Shown here piece by piece: positions 23,179-34,992 of a DNA stretch of 64,000 nucleotides. The translations under genes and the position numbers were made by a program. The DNA is from Trichosphaerium sp. ATCC 40318. Its lineage: Eukaryota > Discosea > Flabellinia > Trichosidae. The notes under the pieces are model-generated. The model made no database searches, had not been told where the DNA came from, and worked only from the letters and a program-made list of their open reading frames with translations. The first letter of the stretch is position 1, and each line of letters begins with the position of its first letter. The stretch covers positions 1-64,000 of the forward strand of contig JALMLS010000598.1 of the NCBI GenBank assembly GCA_038496445.1. The letters are read 5' to 3'.

Positions 23179-26051
23179 ATGCAGGCCGTAAAACTGGCGG
23201 AACATCTTGTTGTATGAGATTCTTATGGTAGGCGCGTATTTCCATCACGAGACCTTACAGTGATAGGATTACTGTCATTATACTCGGTATTTTTTGCGTT
23301 GGCGTGTGGTTTTTATTGAAAGAAGCTGCTACACCTTGTGGTGGAAACGAGAGAAACTGGGCACGCTATAGAACATCTTACCCATCATTTGGTGCGCTAT
23401 ATAGACTTCTCACCTGTCACCTTTCTTACGGTACAATAGCAAAATCAGACCTCTCTAGCGACTTTATAACTATGAGGGATGGCGTACGGATAGCTGTTGA
23501 TCGTTATTTGCCGAAAGAGCGGGAGGAAAATGAAAAGTTTCCAACAATGCTACACATGACTAGGTACGCGTAGAGTTGCCTCAAAACGGTACTAAAACAT
23601 ACTTTTAGGTATAATCGTAACTGGCTTGTTAATTGGCCATTTACGTATCTATTCGGACGTTCTGTCAACATAAGAACGTTTAAATGGGTATTCCCGTTCA
23701 TTGCGAACAGGCAAGAAAAAGCAAAAAAAACAAGCACTTTTTATAGTTGCCTTACAGTTACTTTAGATATGCTTGGGTTTCTGTTGATCTACGTGGAACA
23801 GGTGCATCATTTGGCTCCAGAAAAATTGATTGGTCAAAAGAGGAAGAAGAGGATGTTAAAGAAATCCTAGATTGGGTACGATGGCTGGACATAAAAAAAG
23901 ATACTCTTGATTTGCCTTTTTTTTGTTGAAATACTAATAGTTTTAAGGTATTGAAACAACCTTGGTGTGATGGTAATATCGGTTCTACCGGTATAAGTTA
24001 TGATGCTATGGCTGCTATGGTACTTGCTTCAACAGGAAATCCTGCTGTAAAGGCTATTGCGCCTATATCTGCTCCGATTGATATTGCTGAAGATTTATTG
24101 TACCCAGGTTCGGACAGATGAAAATGATTTGACTAGATTGTAACATCGTATTATCCTTAGGTGGTATACGTTGCTCTGGTTTCACAGATACTTATGTAGG
24201 ATTTACTACTGGATTGCAGCATAGTAAGCTTTATTACTATTTTCATACTTCAATTTTCAGGACTGATTTGTTAATAGATGATCCTTCGATTATTCCGTGG
24301 TTGGATTTGCCTTTTTACATTTTTACAAATATTATTGTCAGTGGTATGTTCGAGATACATTCGTTTGTATACTTGCTTTATGTTAATTAATGTAAAATTT
24401 AGGCGTATTGCCAGTTATTGAAACTGAACTTGGACGTGCAGTTAAAGAGCATAAGAAGTTTGAAGGATCACTGGAAAAAAGCATTACCAAAAAAGTAACA
24501 ACACTTGTAGTATTTACATAACTGACTGCCTTAGATGACTTTTTACGATGAAGCAATAGATGTAATTGATGGAAAAGATGTCAACGCACATACAATAAGT
24601 TTTAGGCGCTTACTGAAGCCAATTCGGTATGTTTTGTCACGCCCTTTTCCAATCTTGTACTAACACAAAAAACATTCAGTGAAAGTGATACAAAAGTATA
24701 CTTCCTTACGGGTACCTATGATGGATTTAATGTCCACTCAGGTTTGGTTGTATGGAAGTCATTGAAGCCAAAACAAACCAAACTCACTATTGGGTACATG
24801 AGCTTTGTTTCTCGATTGATTGTTTGGTTAACTTATTTATGTTAGACCATGGACACATGGTGCACGTCGCCAACAATCTCCTTTCTCTGATAACCGCAAA
24901 CCTTGCTTCAGCATCGAAGAAGAACTGTTACGTTATTTCGATCATCATTTGAAAGGTTTAGAAACTGGTATTGAAGATGAACAAAGTATTCATTACTTCC
25001 AAGTACGTTACATAGAAACAAGACTGAACCTTTCATTTTCAAAAGCCATCTGAGCGCGCTAGGAGTATCTACTCTGCGCTTAATTTCAGACACTTACGGC
25101 ATAGAAATACGGACGCTCTGTTCTTGTTGTATAGTATGTTATTAATTTTTTTTGTAGACTGGTTCAGAAACCTGGAGATCAACCGATGTATGGCCACCAG
25201 AAAACCTTAAGAAAGAGACGTTCTCTATACATAACCACAATGACTTAAAAATGGGTAAACCAAGATACTTTGAAGCACATACAAATGTTGAAATGGACAA
25301 ATCCGCTCGCTCTGGTACAAATCCACAAAAAAGAAAGTTTCTATTTTTAACTTGTTTTGCAGGTAAGGTATCACGTTGGAACCTTGCCATGCATGCTATT
25401 AAGTATCCAGTATCGTATATATCAGACCATAAAAATATATGTTGGGATAGTGAGAAATTTACGGAAGAAACAAGCATTGTTGGTTTCCCTCACTTAATTC
25501 TTCATCTCGTATTTGATGAGAATATAACTGATGAAACTCTATTTGTTTACTTGGAAGATGTTGATTCTGATGAAATCGCAAGTGGTATATCAGAAAGTGC
25601 TTTACGTCTGATACATCGTAAGACATACGATAAATCACCAGAAGGGTAAATTAAGCTGCTTTTAGAAGTCTACGACTTAAACATCTTCTTACTTTTTTTT
25701 TGTAGAAGACCAGATGTTCTTCCATTTTTTCGATCATACAACAAATCAGATGCAATGAAAATCGAACCAGAGAAGCCGACAAGAGTAGATATGGCACTTT
25801 CATTCACTTCATGGACATTCAAGCCACGTCATCGTATGAGGCTTTGCTTGACTGTAACTGATCTTGATAACTTTGATAATTTATTCCCAAATAAGCCATC
25901 AAGGCTTGCTGTATTAAGAGGAAAGGAAGAAGGAAGCTGGTCACACTTGGAAGTACAAATAGATGAAACAAGTACACAACAGGAAAAATATGTGTCTGAA
26001 GAGGAAGAAGAAGAACCTACAGAAGAACAACAACTTAACAAAGAGTTGTAA
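23179..26051 (+). CDS. CocE/NonD-family serine hydrolase (X-Pro dipeptidyl-peptidase S15-like)
   Basis: The start is inferred: ATG at 23179 gives MQA, then a 48-nt intron (GTAAAA...TAG) enters ARISITRPYSDR in frame, followed by a membrane helix (ITVIILGIFCVGVWFLL). The alpha/beta-hydrolase fold then follows: ITMRDGVRIAVDRY, YAWVSVDLRGTGASFG, the nucleophile elbow GSTGISYDA with catalytic Ser, LTGTYDGFNVHSG carrying the acid Asp, and IGPWTHGARR with the catalytic His. The C-terminal exons encode the jelly-roll domain typical of the family (LALHL-type strands; MALSFTSWTFKPRHRMRL). The protein ends in an acidic Glu-rich tail. About 13 introns; roughly 700 residues. Family members hydrolyse esters, acylated amides or X-Pro peptides. 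With an N-terminal anchor it probably acts in the secretory pathway or at the cell surface. Confidence 0.88.
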
Positions 26052-26245
26052 ATTACGCTTATTGTAATAGCCAATTTTATAATTATTGATAAATCTCCTG
26101 ACGTTCTCACCCACTTTTTGTATTCTCCTGATAGCTAATATGCTACCTAGTGAAGTTCCATGCGAGACTAAACTATTTGGAGGCTGGTCAAAAAAGAAGA
26201 ATTTATTGTGAATGTGTATCACGTGATACTTTTTGTGTAATTGCT

Positions 26246-27166
26246 TTACTTTATTTCAAGCTTTTCAAGCTCTGCAACGATATCAGTAAACTTGTTCTCA
26301 GTAGCTAATTCCAAGAGAGTCTTATCTTCAATCTTAGTAGAAGCATCTGCGCCATTCTTTATCAACTCTTTCACAACATCCAAGTTATTCCTTAACACAG
26401 CAACAAAAAGAGGTGTAGCACCACGTGAACTTGCCTTATTCACATCAGCACCATTAGCAATCAGAACTTTGACTGTCTCCAAGGAGCCAATGTAAGAAGC
26501 CATGAAAACAGCTGTTCCTCCATTTTGATTTTCTGCGTGATTGACTTCAGCACCATTCTTCAACAACAACTCAATAATCTTTGCACGGCCTCCTTGAGCA
26601 GCTACATAAAGAGCATGAGCTCCAGTATTGTTTTTAGCGTTGACATCTGCGCCATTTTTAATGAGCAGCTCTACAACGTCGTAAAAACCTCTCATGCAGG
26701 CGACTGAGAGCGGAGTGCTCCCTTTAATGCTTTTTTGGTTAACGTTTGCTTTTTTCTCCAAAAGAAACTTGATAACATCCAAATGACCGCCTTGCGCTGC
26801 TATAAATAACGCAGTGCATCCCAGAGAAGACGCTTTATCAACTTCTGCTCCACGGTTCACGAGCTCTTCGACAAGCTTCAAATGGCCGTACTGTGACGCG
26901 AAAAATAGTGGAGCGCAGCCTTCTTTGGTTGTTTTGTCAACTTCTGCGCCATGTTCAAGTAATGCAATCGCAACGTCATAAAAACCGTGTGAACAAGATA
27001 CTATCAATGGAGTAAAGCCCACAGGATTCCTTGGATCGAATAAAGTCTGATTGGCATTGCTATCGATTGGACTATCGCTTTTCAAGCACTTGAGGACCTT
27101 TTCAAGGTTATTGTCCTCACAGGCATAGTATAAGGTATTTGCCATATTGAAACTAACAAAACTCAT
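26246..27166 (-). CDS. Ankyrin-repeat protein (intronless)
   Basis: A single uninterrupted frame of 306 residues; translation could also begin at the second Met (MANTLYYACED). Eight to nine ankyrin repeats fill it, recognisable by TPLIVSC, APLFFAS, TALFIAAQGGHLDV, TPLSVAC, ALYVAAQGGRA, AVFMAS and TPLFVAV, each followed by a LL/LI-x-x-GA-x-V-N/D turn. No other domain, signal peptide or membrane segment. It probably acts as a binding scaffold in the cytosol. Lack of introns is striking beside neighbours with an intron every 100-200 bp, which fits retroposition or transfer from a bacterium or virus. The terminal repeat is degenerate, as is normal for capping repeats. Confidence 0.9.
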   Translation of the reverse strand: MSFVSFNMANTLYYACEDNNLEKVLKCLKSDSPIDSNANQTLFDPRNPVGFTPLIVSCSHGFYDVAIALLEHGAEVDKTTKEGCAPLFFASQYGHLKLVEELVNRGAEVDKASSLGCTALFIAAQGGHLDVIKFLLEKKANVNQKSIKGSTPLSVACMRGFYDVVELLIKNGADVNAKNNTGAHALYVAAQGGRAKIIELLLKNGAEVNHAENQNGGTAVFMASYIGSLETVKVLIANGADVNKASSRGATPLFVAVLRNNLDVVKELIKNGADASTKIEDKTLLELATENKFTDIVAELEKLEIK

Positions 27167-27977
27167 TGTGGCGTGTAGTTGTCTTGGTACAAATTGCTTG
27201 AATAGTAAAGTTCGGAACTTAAGTCAGTTGTTCACTGAAATCTAAAACCGGATCAACACAGTGAGGTTTTAGTGGTTGTGCTTTCCGTATTGAGTGCTCA
27301 CTTTGAGTATTAGTAAGCTGGGTACCAAGTTGATTTAACACAGCTTCTTGTTGAAGCACACACCGGTGACCTTTGAGTGACACTATTTTGCTTTGCACAT
27401 TGCCTTGTTTTTTTCTTGCCACTTTACCAACAACTCAAAGGTTGCGAGAACCTTCATATTGTTCCTCACAACAGCGAACGTCACTTCAGAAATTTGATTA
27501 AAACAAAAAACTAGCCATATCAATTAGCTAACAATGGAGAAGTTGTAAACCAATGATATTTTTATTCTGACTCAACAAAATCACGTTGTTAGCAGCTTTA
27601 GCATGTTTTGTTACTTAAGTGTCATCAACGTCTATTGTGCTTGCACCTAGAAGATGTTTTATACCTTCATCTGTAACTGTCGTTCCTGAGATGGCAATTG
27701 ATCGACTCCTGCCAGATGTTTGATGTCTTCATCTGCTATTTGACAATTAGCCAGTGTTTTCTTGTGAAAGGAAGAGTTTCAGCATGTTTAGCAAAGTGTT
27801 TTACCTGAGATAAGAGAGTCGAATTGATATTTGATGATAATAATGACTTAAAATCTTCAAGCAGGACCTCTCTTGTCAGTGGCAAAAATTGTACTGTTTA
27901 TGGGAAGCTGATTTCTGACACATGTGGAAAGTGGCTGACTTAATGAATTTAGCTCTTTCCTTTTTAACCTATTTCAG
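27167..27977. other. Divergent intergenic region (ankyrin gene / secreted protein gene)
   Basis: About 810 bp between divergent genes, so likely holds both promoters. It contains one small minus-strand ORF (27219-27422), listed separately. A string of AT-rich sequence with no other recognisable element. Confidence 0.45.
27219..27422 (-). CDS. Possible small protein or upstream ORF
   Basis: 67 codons from an ATG, beginning MARKKQGNVQSKIVSLKGH; basic N-terminus, Gln-rich middle, no recognised family. It lies 52 bp upstream of the ankyrin gene on the same strand, so it might be an upstream ORF on the ankyrin transcript or chance. Support is weak. Confidence 0.25.
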   Translation of the reverse strand: MARKKQGNVQSKIVSLKGHRCVLQQEAVLNQLGTQLTNTQSEHSIRKAQPLKPHCVDPVLDFSEQLT

Positions 27978-28535
27978 ATGACTTTCTCAAGAACAACGCC
28001 ACTGCTTGCTACGGTATTCGTATTGTTCACTGTTGCACATTGCTATGTTCAATGCAACCGATACGACGATTTAGGGCTTGTATTGAAAGCAAACGATACA
28101 GGGTATCCTAACCTCAATTACGCTATCAATTCTTGCACTGTAAGCAATTTCGAAGTCAGTTACTACAACGCAAAAGGAGAACAGTATTTAACCTTTAATA
28201 TTGGCGTTATTTCTACCAACTGCGAAGAGAGACAAGGTTTTTATGTCATTAACCAAAAAGCAAACAGGACAGACTACTTGGTTATTACCCCTACCAGCGC
28301 TTGGATCAAAAACTGTACTGGTATTTGCAAGAGTAGGCCTTGTTGGAACTTTGACATTGAAAGCGATGCCCCACCAACAGAAGCTCCAGTAGGACCACAC
28401 GAACCAACAACACATGAACCAACAGTTGAACCTGTAGGACCATACGAACCGATAACACAGGAGCCAACAATAGAACCAGCAGTACCATACGAACCAACAA
28501 CACAGGAACTAACAGTAGAGCAAGTAGGACCATGA
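27978..28535 (+). CDS. Secreted protein with Cys-rich domain and Pro/Thr/Glu repeats
   Basis: A single exon of 185 residues. The first about 24 residues form a signal peptide (LLATVFVLFTVAHCYVQC). The middle about 105 residues contain seven or so cysteines (counting from YVQC) and several N-glycosylation sequons (NDT, NRT, NCT), as expected of an extracellular domain. The tail has three 15-residue repeats of the VGPYEPTTQEPTVEP type and ends after VGP, with no anchor or GPI signal. Likely secreted. I recognise no family for the Cys domain; extracellular matrix or prey-binding roles are guesses. The repeat tail resembles an O-glycosylated spacer. The final stop falls inside what would be a fourth repeat, so the original protein may have been longer. 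Confidence 0.8.
   Translation: MTFSRTTPLLATVFVLFTVAHCYVQCNRYDDLGLVLKANDTGYPNLNYAINSCTVSNFEVSYYNAKGEQYLTFNIGVISTNCEERQGFYVINQKANRTDYLVITPTSAWIKNCTGICKSRPCWNFDIESDAPPTEAPVGPHEPTTHEPTVEPVGPYEPITQEPTIEPAVPYEPTTQELTVEQVGP
28389..28523 (+). repeat. 45-bp tandem repeat, three units
   Basis: Three in-frame 45-bp units with a few substitutions, each encoding 15 residues rich in Pro, Thr and Glu. A fourth unit is cut short by TGA at 28533-28535. Confidence 0.85.
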
Positions 28536-28628
28536 ATATAAGAATGAGCTTTGTAGTACAACACCAACTAAAAATAAAAAGTCCATTTAATTATTATGTA
28601 CAGCTGTTTATTCATATTTATGTAACAG

Positions 28629-30768
28629 CTATGATTCAACAGGTGGTATTGATGATTCTTCTGTAGGTGTAGTCGATATTGACATACTTGATGATTCGCT
28701 TGCAATGTCTTCATTGTTAACTAACAGTGTGTCAACAAAGTTCGAGAAGTGTGTTTTGATGTTTGTTTGTTTTGTTATCCGTACTCGTTATTTCTTGGTG
28801 TGGTTTACCAAAATCATCTTCTACATCCGTTATAGTTAATTGTGCTTCTGTAGCAGTTGTTCCCGACTTTGAAACTCTACAATGGCTGTGAGTAAACAAG
28901 GTTCAATGAGTTTGATATATCGTACCTTCTAGCGCTTCCTTCCAACCTCCAGAATAGTTTGAAGAAGGGATAGGAAAGATACACTAACATCGAACATGCA
29001 ATGACCTCTAGAACAAGAGCAATACCTGCTATAATCAAGTTTATAATAGCTACCATCAAATGTCTGACACGAATATCAGCGTGCTTCTTACTGCAAAAAA
29101 AGTGAGTGAGCTTACAAAGGAATAAAAGTTTGAATTCTATTGGTCTTTTTTTTTACTTACAATAGCCTTTCTCTCAATGGTTCGCCGTTTTCTATTAGTA
29201 ATGTCATGTTATTAAACCAATCTTTAGGGTCAATTTCAAAACGATGACTGTGGTTGTGCTTACCAATCTCCTTTAGAAATTAGGCCCTCTCAACAAAGAA
29301 AAAAAAAGAAGTAAAGACGCACTTCGAGTACAATCTTTAGCCAATTATCAGTCAACAATTTAGCCTCTTGAATCTCTGGCTTTTTCTAAAAAGTTGGTTA
29401 CATATGGGATAGGTACGAGAACAAATCAGTACCGAAAGGCTTATTGCATAGTCCAAATCTTCTAAATCAAGCAACACATCTCGCTCTTCTAAACTATCTC
29501 TTGACTGATCTACTACACGTACAACGTCTAAAAACTCGTGCTGAGTCTCAAAGTACCCTTAAGAAAAACTCATCAGCAAGCTGTTGCTTATGTTTCAATG
29601 GAAATGAGAACATCGACAACAACGTTTACAAAAATTTGCATTCAATCAACAAAGTGTAATTGAACTACAAATTACGTCGACCTGTAGGTCATGTATTGTT
29701 CTCATTTTGTATACATACCTCTTTCAAGTTTTAGAGCAACTGTCTCACGTTCTATACTCAAGTATTCACTATACTAACTCAAGAGGTTAGAAGGATGAAA
29801 TAAGCAATTTTTTTCAGAACTTTTGTTTTTGTTTTTGTCTTTGAATACGTACAAGCGAATCACGGAGAATACCATAAAGTCCTCTGGTTACATCCTCGTG
29901 CTTTGAAAAACTTGCAGATATTTCAAAACTCTTGAACTTGGAATTGACTATTGTAAAGTACTCCAAAGTGACATTGCTTGTAAGTGTTTTTTCATCAACC
30001 TAAACTTGATTTAACCAACACTCGGTTTCAAAAAACCAATAAGAGACAGTGTCAAACTAGCAAAACCAAATTTCTTTAACTCGAAGCACGTTTTTTTTGG
30101 TTTTTTCACGCGAATTTCGATCTTTTTTTAGCGTTTTTTTAGTTTTGACGTAATTGAAGTTTATTCGATTTTGAAAATAACGAGCGTACTTGTTTGCGTA
30201 TATTGGGAAGCTCCTCAAGCATTAGAAATGCTTCATCAAGTATTTCGTGATGCCGCACTTTCCGGTCATCTAATCTATGAACAGTTTCTATGGCTTCGTC
30301 TAGCTTCCTCCGAGCTTCAGCTGAGCGAATAAAAACGTTAATAAAATATGCGAAAACAGGTACTGAAAAGAGTTTAAACTTTATGCTCACCTAGCCTTTC
30401 TTCAATCTGGGGTGTATTATTGAACCCGTCAATGTGTAAAACAGATAGCCCGCGCTCTTCTCCAGCAATTATCGTTAAACCAATGCATTCCTCGAGAAGT
30501 AAATCACGATGTGCTAACAGATTCGACTGATATATTTCTTGTACTACAAGTATAAAGAAGTAGAAAAAGAATATTGCGCTCAACACACCTACAAACAAAG
30601 TTGAAAAGTGACAAACATACGCACGTGGTATAATTAGCCAAGTTAAAAGTATTACATACCTACGCAAGCCCGAAATATGCCAATACGAAGCCTGTGCCTT
30701 ACGTTCTTTTGACTCTTTGTCTTTGCTCTGTTACATCCACAAAGCAATCTACATTGATACAATACCAT
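28629..30768 (-). CDS. Two-pass membrane protein with long helical region, family unknown
   Basis: ATG at 30766-30768 gives a Cys/basic N-terminus (MVLYQCRLLCGCNRAKTKSQ). After one intron a membrane helix follows (VGVLSAIFFFYFFILVV). About ten short exons then encode a hydrophilic, strongly helical region (ARRKLDEAIETVHRLDDRKV; NIRKQVRSLFS) with coiled-coil character. A second membrane segment lies near 28900-29050 (AIINLIIAGIALVLEVIACS and a following hydrophobic stretch). The tail is acidic, Ser/Thr-rich and ends TPTEESSIPPVES at 28629 if the last intron (GTACGG...TAG) is used; without it the stop comes slightly earlier. About 400 residues. The helical region between two membrane anchors suggests a luminal or extracellular coiled coil. 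No enzymatic motif. Family not recognised. Confidence 0.65.
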
Positions 30769-31394
30769 TTGCAGTACTTATATTTAATGCGTATATCGTT
30801 GTCACAATTATATTATGCCGTTAATGTTAGTGAACAAAATACAACTCCGGAAAACTGCGTAAGCAAAACGAAGGAAGCACAACATGCTTAAGGGTTCTTA
30901 AACACCTTGCTTCGGGTGGGTGTATTGTGGATAAGTTTAGAGAAAGGCACGTGTTGTTGTAACTGCGTATACTGAACCTACATGCATCAGTAGAGCAAAG
31001 AATGCAGTGAATAGGTCAAAATCTTGAATATAAAAAAAATACCACGTGTTCAGAAAATATGAAGTACCTTTAGCCAAAACCCGCTTTAATGAAAAGGTAT
31101 CCTGCACGTGCTACAAATAAAAAAACTCCGAACCTAAAAAGGTAACACGTTTTCAAAAATTTATACGAAGGCTCCGAGTTTAATAATGGTCGTCACCTAC
31201 TACTAGTACTACTATCCAACTCAAACAGTTTCTAGGGTTATCTTAATACCTAACGAAGGAATCAAATCGCCTTTCCTATACTTGCAGTTATTGGATGAAG
31301 TGTAGTGCTACATACCAGAGGACATTGTACAGCATGTTATGTTGAAAGATAATATTTGTACAAGTTTCGAAAAGAGCAACAATCTGTTGCCTGT
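30769..31394. other. Intergenic region
   Basis: About 630 bp between two minus-strand genes, thus promoter of the two-pass protein and 3' flank of the PL8 gene. Three CACGTG palindromes occur at about 30945, 31044 and 31106; otherwise nothing recognisable. Confidence 0.45.
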
Positions 31395-34300
31395 TTATTG
31401 TTTCGAACATGTGATACTAAGGCTTTTGCCCAATAACCCTGTGTTGCTGGCACTTCCAGGTAGTTTAAAATCAAACACTGAGCCAGTTTCTTCTGTACCA
31501 CTGCATCCTTCAAAAAAGAATTAGTGCCTTTTGCTGTTTTGTACGCTTACCTGTTCCATCCAACACTTGATTTATTGTAACATGTACCTCATTATTAACA
31601 AGTTCCTTAGATAAGTTTGACACTGCAGTAATGTGTTAGCTATTTTGGGACGTTTTTTTTCTTGGCATATTTGTTTCATACATGTTATGGATACGTTGTT
31701 AGTTTCATTGGATAAAATCAATCCACATGGCTTGTCTACCATTATACTAATACCGTTGTATTCTATTTTACCCGGTACCCAAAATACAGCCATTAACTTG
31801 TTCAAGTCTAAGGTGAATGAATATTAACATAACATAAGCTATATTTTGTACTGTGATGATAGACAGCTTGAATGTCAGCATTATTCGCTACTATAATAAC
31901 CTTTGATGTTATGTCATCGACTTGGTACTGTTTAAAGTTCGTATACGTGGTGCTAGGTACAATAATATACTAGTTAAAGTCAGTATCATGAAACAGCCAC
32001 TTGACATTTAATACAAACTCTAAAGCGCTTTGAAGTTCTACTAACCTCATATCCGTTGTACATTTCATCATGAGTAATGTAAAGTCCAAACACCTCTCTT
32101 CAATAAGGTTTAGAGAGAGCAAAATTTGAGGTTGAACAAATATCACGTGCTTTTCAATTGTGCCAGTCTGAATGCCAATGTCGAACCATTTGCCTTCTTT
32201 GATTTCATTGTATAACGTTGTATTAACTTGTTTTCCACTCTTAACACGTGGGAAGATATAACCTGTTTCTCGTTAATGAACTCGTAGTTCTCTTTGTGCT
32301 CATACCAACACCACCATGAAATGTCCATGACATATCGTTATAAACATGTACACCTTGTTTCAAAGCACTTTGACTTGTAGAAGAGTACACATCGCCAGTA
32401 AGTAACCTTTGCGCAACAGATGTAGTGACCTTAAAAAAAGTTTTAACAACTTCGTCTATCCTTGACTGTTGGAAAAAAAGTTGTATACCTGGCTGCAGTC
32501 TTCACATTTAATATCACTACCCAAAGCAACATACTCAACATCAAAAAAGAACCACACCTTCTTTACAGAAAGTTTTTGCCTTGATGAAGTGAAATCCATA
32601 GCAGCTATTCCATACATACCATCTGAAACGCCACCAACATTTGTGCTTTCCCCAAAAGCATGATTACTTGTAGTACAATCTATGATCTATTTTAGCTTGT
32701 TTTGGGGGTTTGAAGTCTTTAAAGTGCTGTCACGTGCCTAGTGGTATCCCATTTGTTTTAGCTGTTACACCTGGTATTTTATCCCAGTCCCATGTAGGGA
32801 AGATATCAACATAATCATTACCACTTATATACAGATAATTTGCACCGTCAGAAAAATGAGCTGATTTCTTGCCTTCAGTGTTTACGCATTCAGCGCCTTT
32901 TAGCCCTTTAGCGTTCATTTTTACGCTATAAAAAAGTGTTAAAGTAAGATTGAAAGATTGTAGTTTGTTATTATTGAGTACCTTGTACGGTACGTTGGTC
33001 TTGAGTGAACCATAAAATCAGCAAACCAATACATTTTGTTTCCTTTTAAAGGTGATCCACCTTCGTTCAAACGCTCCGAATACTCCATCCATTCATCAGT
33101 TCTAACCCCATAGTCGGCCACTGAAGATACTAATTGAGGGTCGAAACACTATATTGTTCACGTTAGCATCATACACACAAAATACATCACAAACCTTCAT
33201 ATCAGATCTTGGGAAATTGTACTTGCTAGCAAATTTACAAGCAGCACCTTGGCGCCTTGTATTCATTCTTCCTCTAACGGCAATATCCCATGTTAAAGAC
33301 GGATAGTTAATAGCCCTATTTACAGTCTCAGTCGTAACGACTAGTAGCTCACTTCGAACGCACCATTGTTGACCATCTAAAATATATGAAGAAAAAACAT
33401 CCAAGTGCTCTTTGGATACAGCATACGTAGTGTTGAACGTGTAGTATAGGAAAAACAATACCTTGATATTTTTAGTTGTATGTTTTAGAAAAAACTTACT
33501 TGTTGCGTGTAGTATGCTCCATAGGCACCAGTGTATAATTGGAAACCATGTTGAAAAAACGAGTTGTCAACCTAGAGTTTGTTGTCAGAAAACAGACCCT
33601 TGCTCTTTTTGGTAGCCCTTCGAACGTACCATTATCCCTCCAGTAGCCGAACCCGACAAGGGAGCTTGGGATATACCCTTTGTAATATTATCTACAGCAG
33701 AGGCGATGATATCATTATTTTTCTACTTTGTTGTAAATGCAACTTAAAAAAAATCTATTTTTTGTACTTGTAGAATCCCATTACTTAGACTAAGCATTGA
33801 TAACCATTCATAGTTTGCGCCAGTTTCTCCTTTTGCTCTGCGTCTTGACAACACAGCTAAAAGTATGTGTTACGCTCACGCAAGACTAACTAGCACGTGC
33901 CTGAAGATTTAGAAATTTGTTCCGGAGTTAGTTCTTCAGGGAGGAGGTTGACGACAATTGCAAGATCCACAGGCATTTGAATATCATTCCACCACCAGTT
34001 GGGGTTTTGTAAATCGGAATCGAGCCAAAAATCAAGTGCTAGCAATATCTAGAGAGTTGGAATAAAAAAACTAACAATGCAAAAAAAATGAACTCTGAAA
34101 CATACTGACTTCAACAAAGTTGTGTTTCCATGTAGTGACGAAGAAGGCGCATAGTATGATAAAGACATATCTCTAAGCCTTGGGTTCAAATGCTCAGCCG
34201 CAAGCCATACCTCCAAATTCTTGTCCGTGTAGGCTTTCATAAAAATCAAAGAGCGACTGGAAAAAAAAAAAAAGTTGTCACGTTTTACATCACGTGACAC

Positions 34301-34537
34301 AAGAACCACGTGGCACTCATAATCGTTTTGTTAGTAAAAAGTACCTATATCAGACCATGACCCATTTGGTAGCAAGGATTTCATCCATTTGAGTGCGTTA
34401 GCGTTTGTTGTTGTAATATCAGCTGGTACAAGAAGATTTCGTAGCCTTGAAGCAATAATTGTACCACTATAATCCAAAGAGCTTGCATAGCAACTCACAA
34501 ACGCAAATAATATTAAAATCAGTCCCTTGGATTTGAA
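31395..34537 (-). CDS. Polysaccharide lyase family 8 (hyaluronate/chondroitin/xanthan lyase-like), secreted
   Basis: About 17-20 exons encoding roughly 800 residues. The N-terminus is a signal-peptide core (GLILILFAFVSCYASS) but no in-frame ATG is visible; an in-frame TAA at 34538-34540 precedes it, so a tiny upstream exon is likely. Family landmarks in order: LLPNGSWSDI, NPNWWWNDIQMPVDLA (the Asn-Trp-Trp catalytic cleft motif), NSFFQHGFQLYTGAYGAYY with catalytic His and Tyr, WDIAVRGRMNTRR with the catalytic-site Arg, HSRPTYRTR, then DIFPTWDWDKIPGVTA and VWFFFDVEYVALGSDI, FGLYITHDEM and YIIVPSTT of the beta-sandwich domain, and a final domain beginning LMAVFWVPG. PL8 enzymes cleave uronic-acid-containing glycans by beta-elimination. 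The protein ends SLSITCSKQ with no anchor, so it is probably secreted. Typical hosts of PL8 are bacteria and fungi; introns show it is a resident eukaryotic gene. Confidence 0.88.
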
Positions 34538-34708
34538 TTAAGTATTTGGGTCACGTGGAAAAAACTCAAAAAAAAAGTTGGTTTAAATTCTTGCCGTTTT
34601 ATTGCCTATCCGAAACATTATTACTTATTTGGTTGTTGGGTTTAGTCACTGTTCGTCAAGATAAAACTCACATAGCAGACACACGCTGCATCTCCTTGTA
34701 GTTCACAA

Positions 34709-34960
34709 TTAACAAAGCAACCAAACCTTAAATCCGTCACAGTATGGCACTTCTTGTACTCGCTCGTTCATGTAATGACAATGCTCTTTCACTTTACCAA
34801 TAGCATGCCATTTTGTGGATTCTCCTTTCAGTTTACCATTGACATAATTACGACGACTGCTCAATTGGCCATTGCTATGCCACTCTTTGTACAAAGTCAC
34901 TGTGTCTCTAATATGGAACAATCTACCACTAATGGAGATATAGTGGTGTACGTTCATTGA
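34709..34960 (-). pseudogene. Fragment of a YwqK/MORN-like repeat gene
   Basis: 83 codons on the minus strand from an ATG, with two to three repeat units: TLYKEWHSNGQLSSRRNYV, NGKLKGESTKWHAIGKVKEH and a degenerate last unit. The matching units in the intact 46419-47528 gene number about twelve. The fragment lacks the N-terminal F-box-like part and most repeats, and it lies squeezed 32 bp from the end of the aspartic protease gene on the same strand. It could be expressed as a small protein, but a truncated copy is more likely. Confidence 0.6.
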
Positions 34961-34992
34961 TTTACTTCTTTTGAGGAACTTTTTTCTTGTGT

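Noticed and set aside
26241-26707. Plus-strand frames opposite the ankyrin gene
   Set aside because: Antisense shadows of the ankyrin repeats.
28188-28567. Minus-strand Val/Gly-rich frames opposite the Pro-rich secreted protein
   Set aside because: Shadows of the 45-bp repeat; the plus frame has a signal peptide and Cys pattern.
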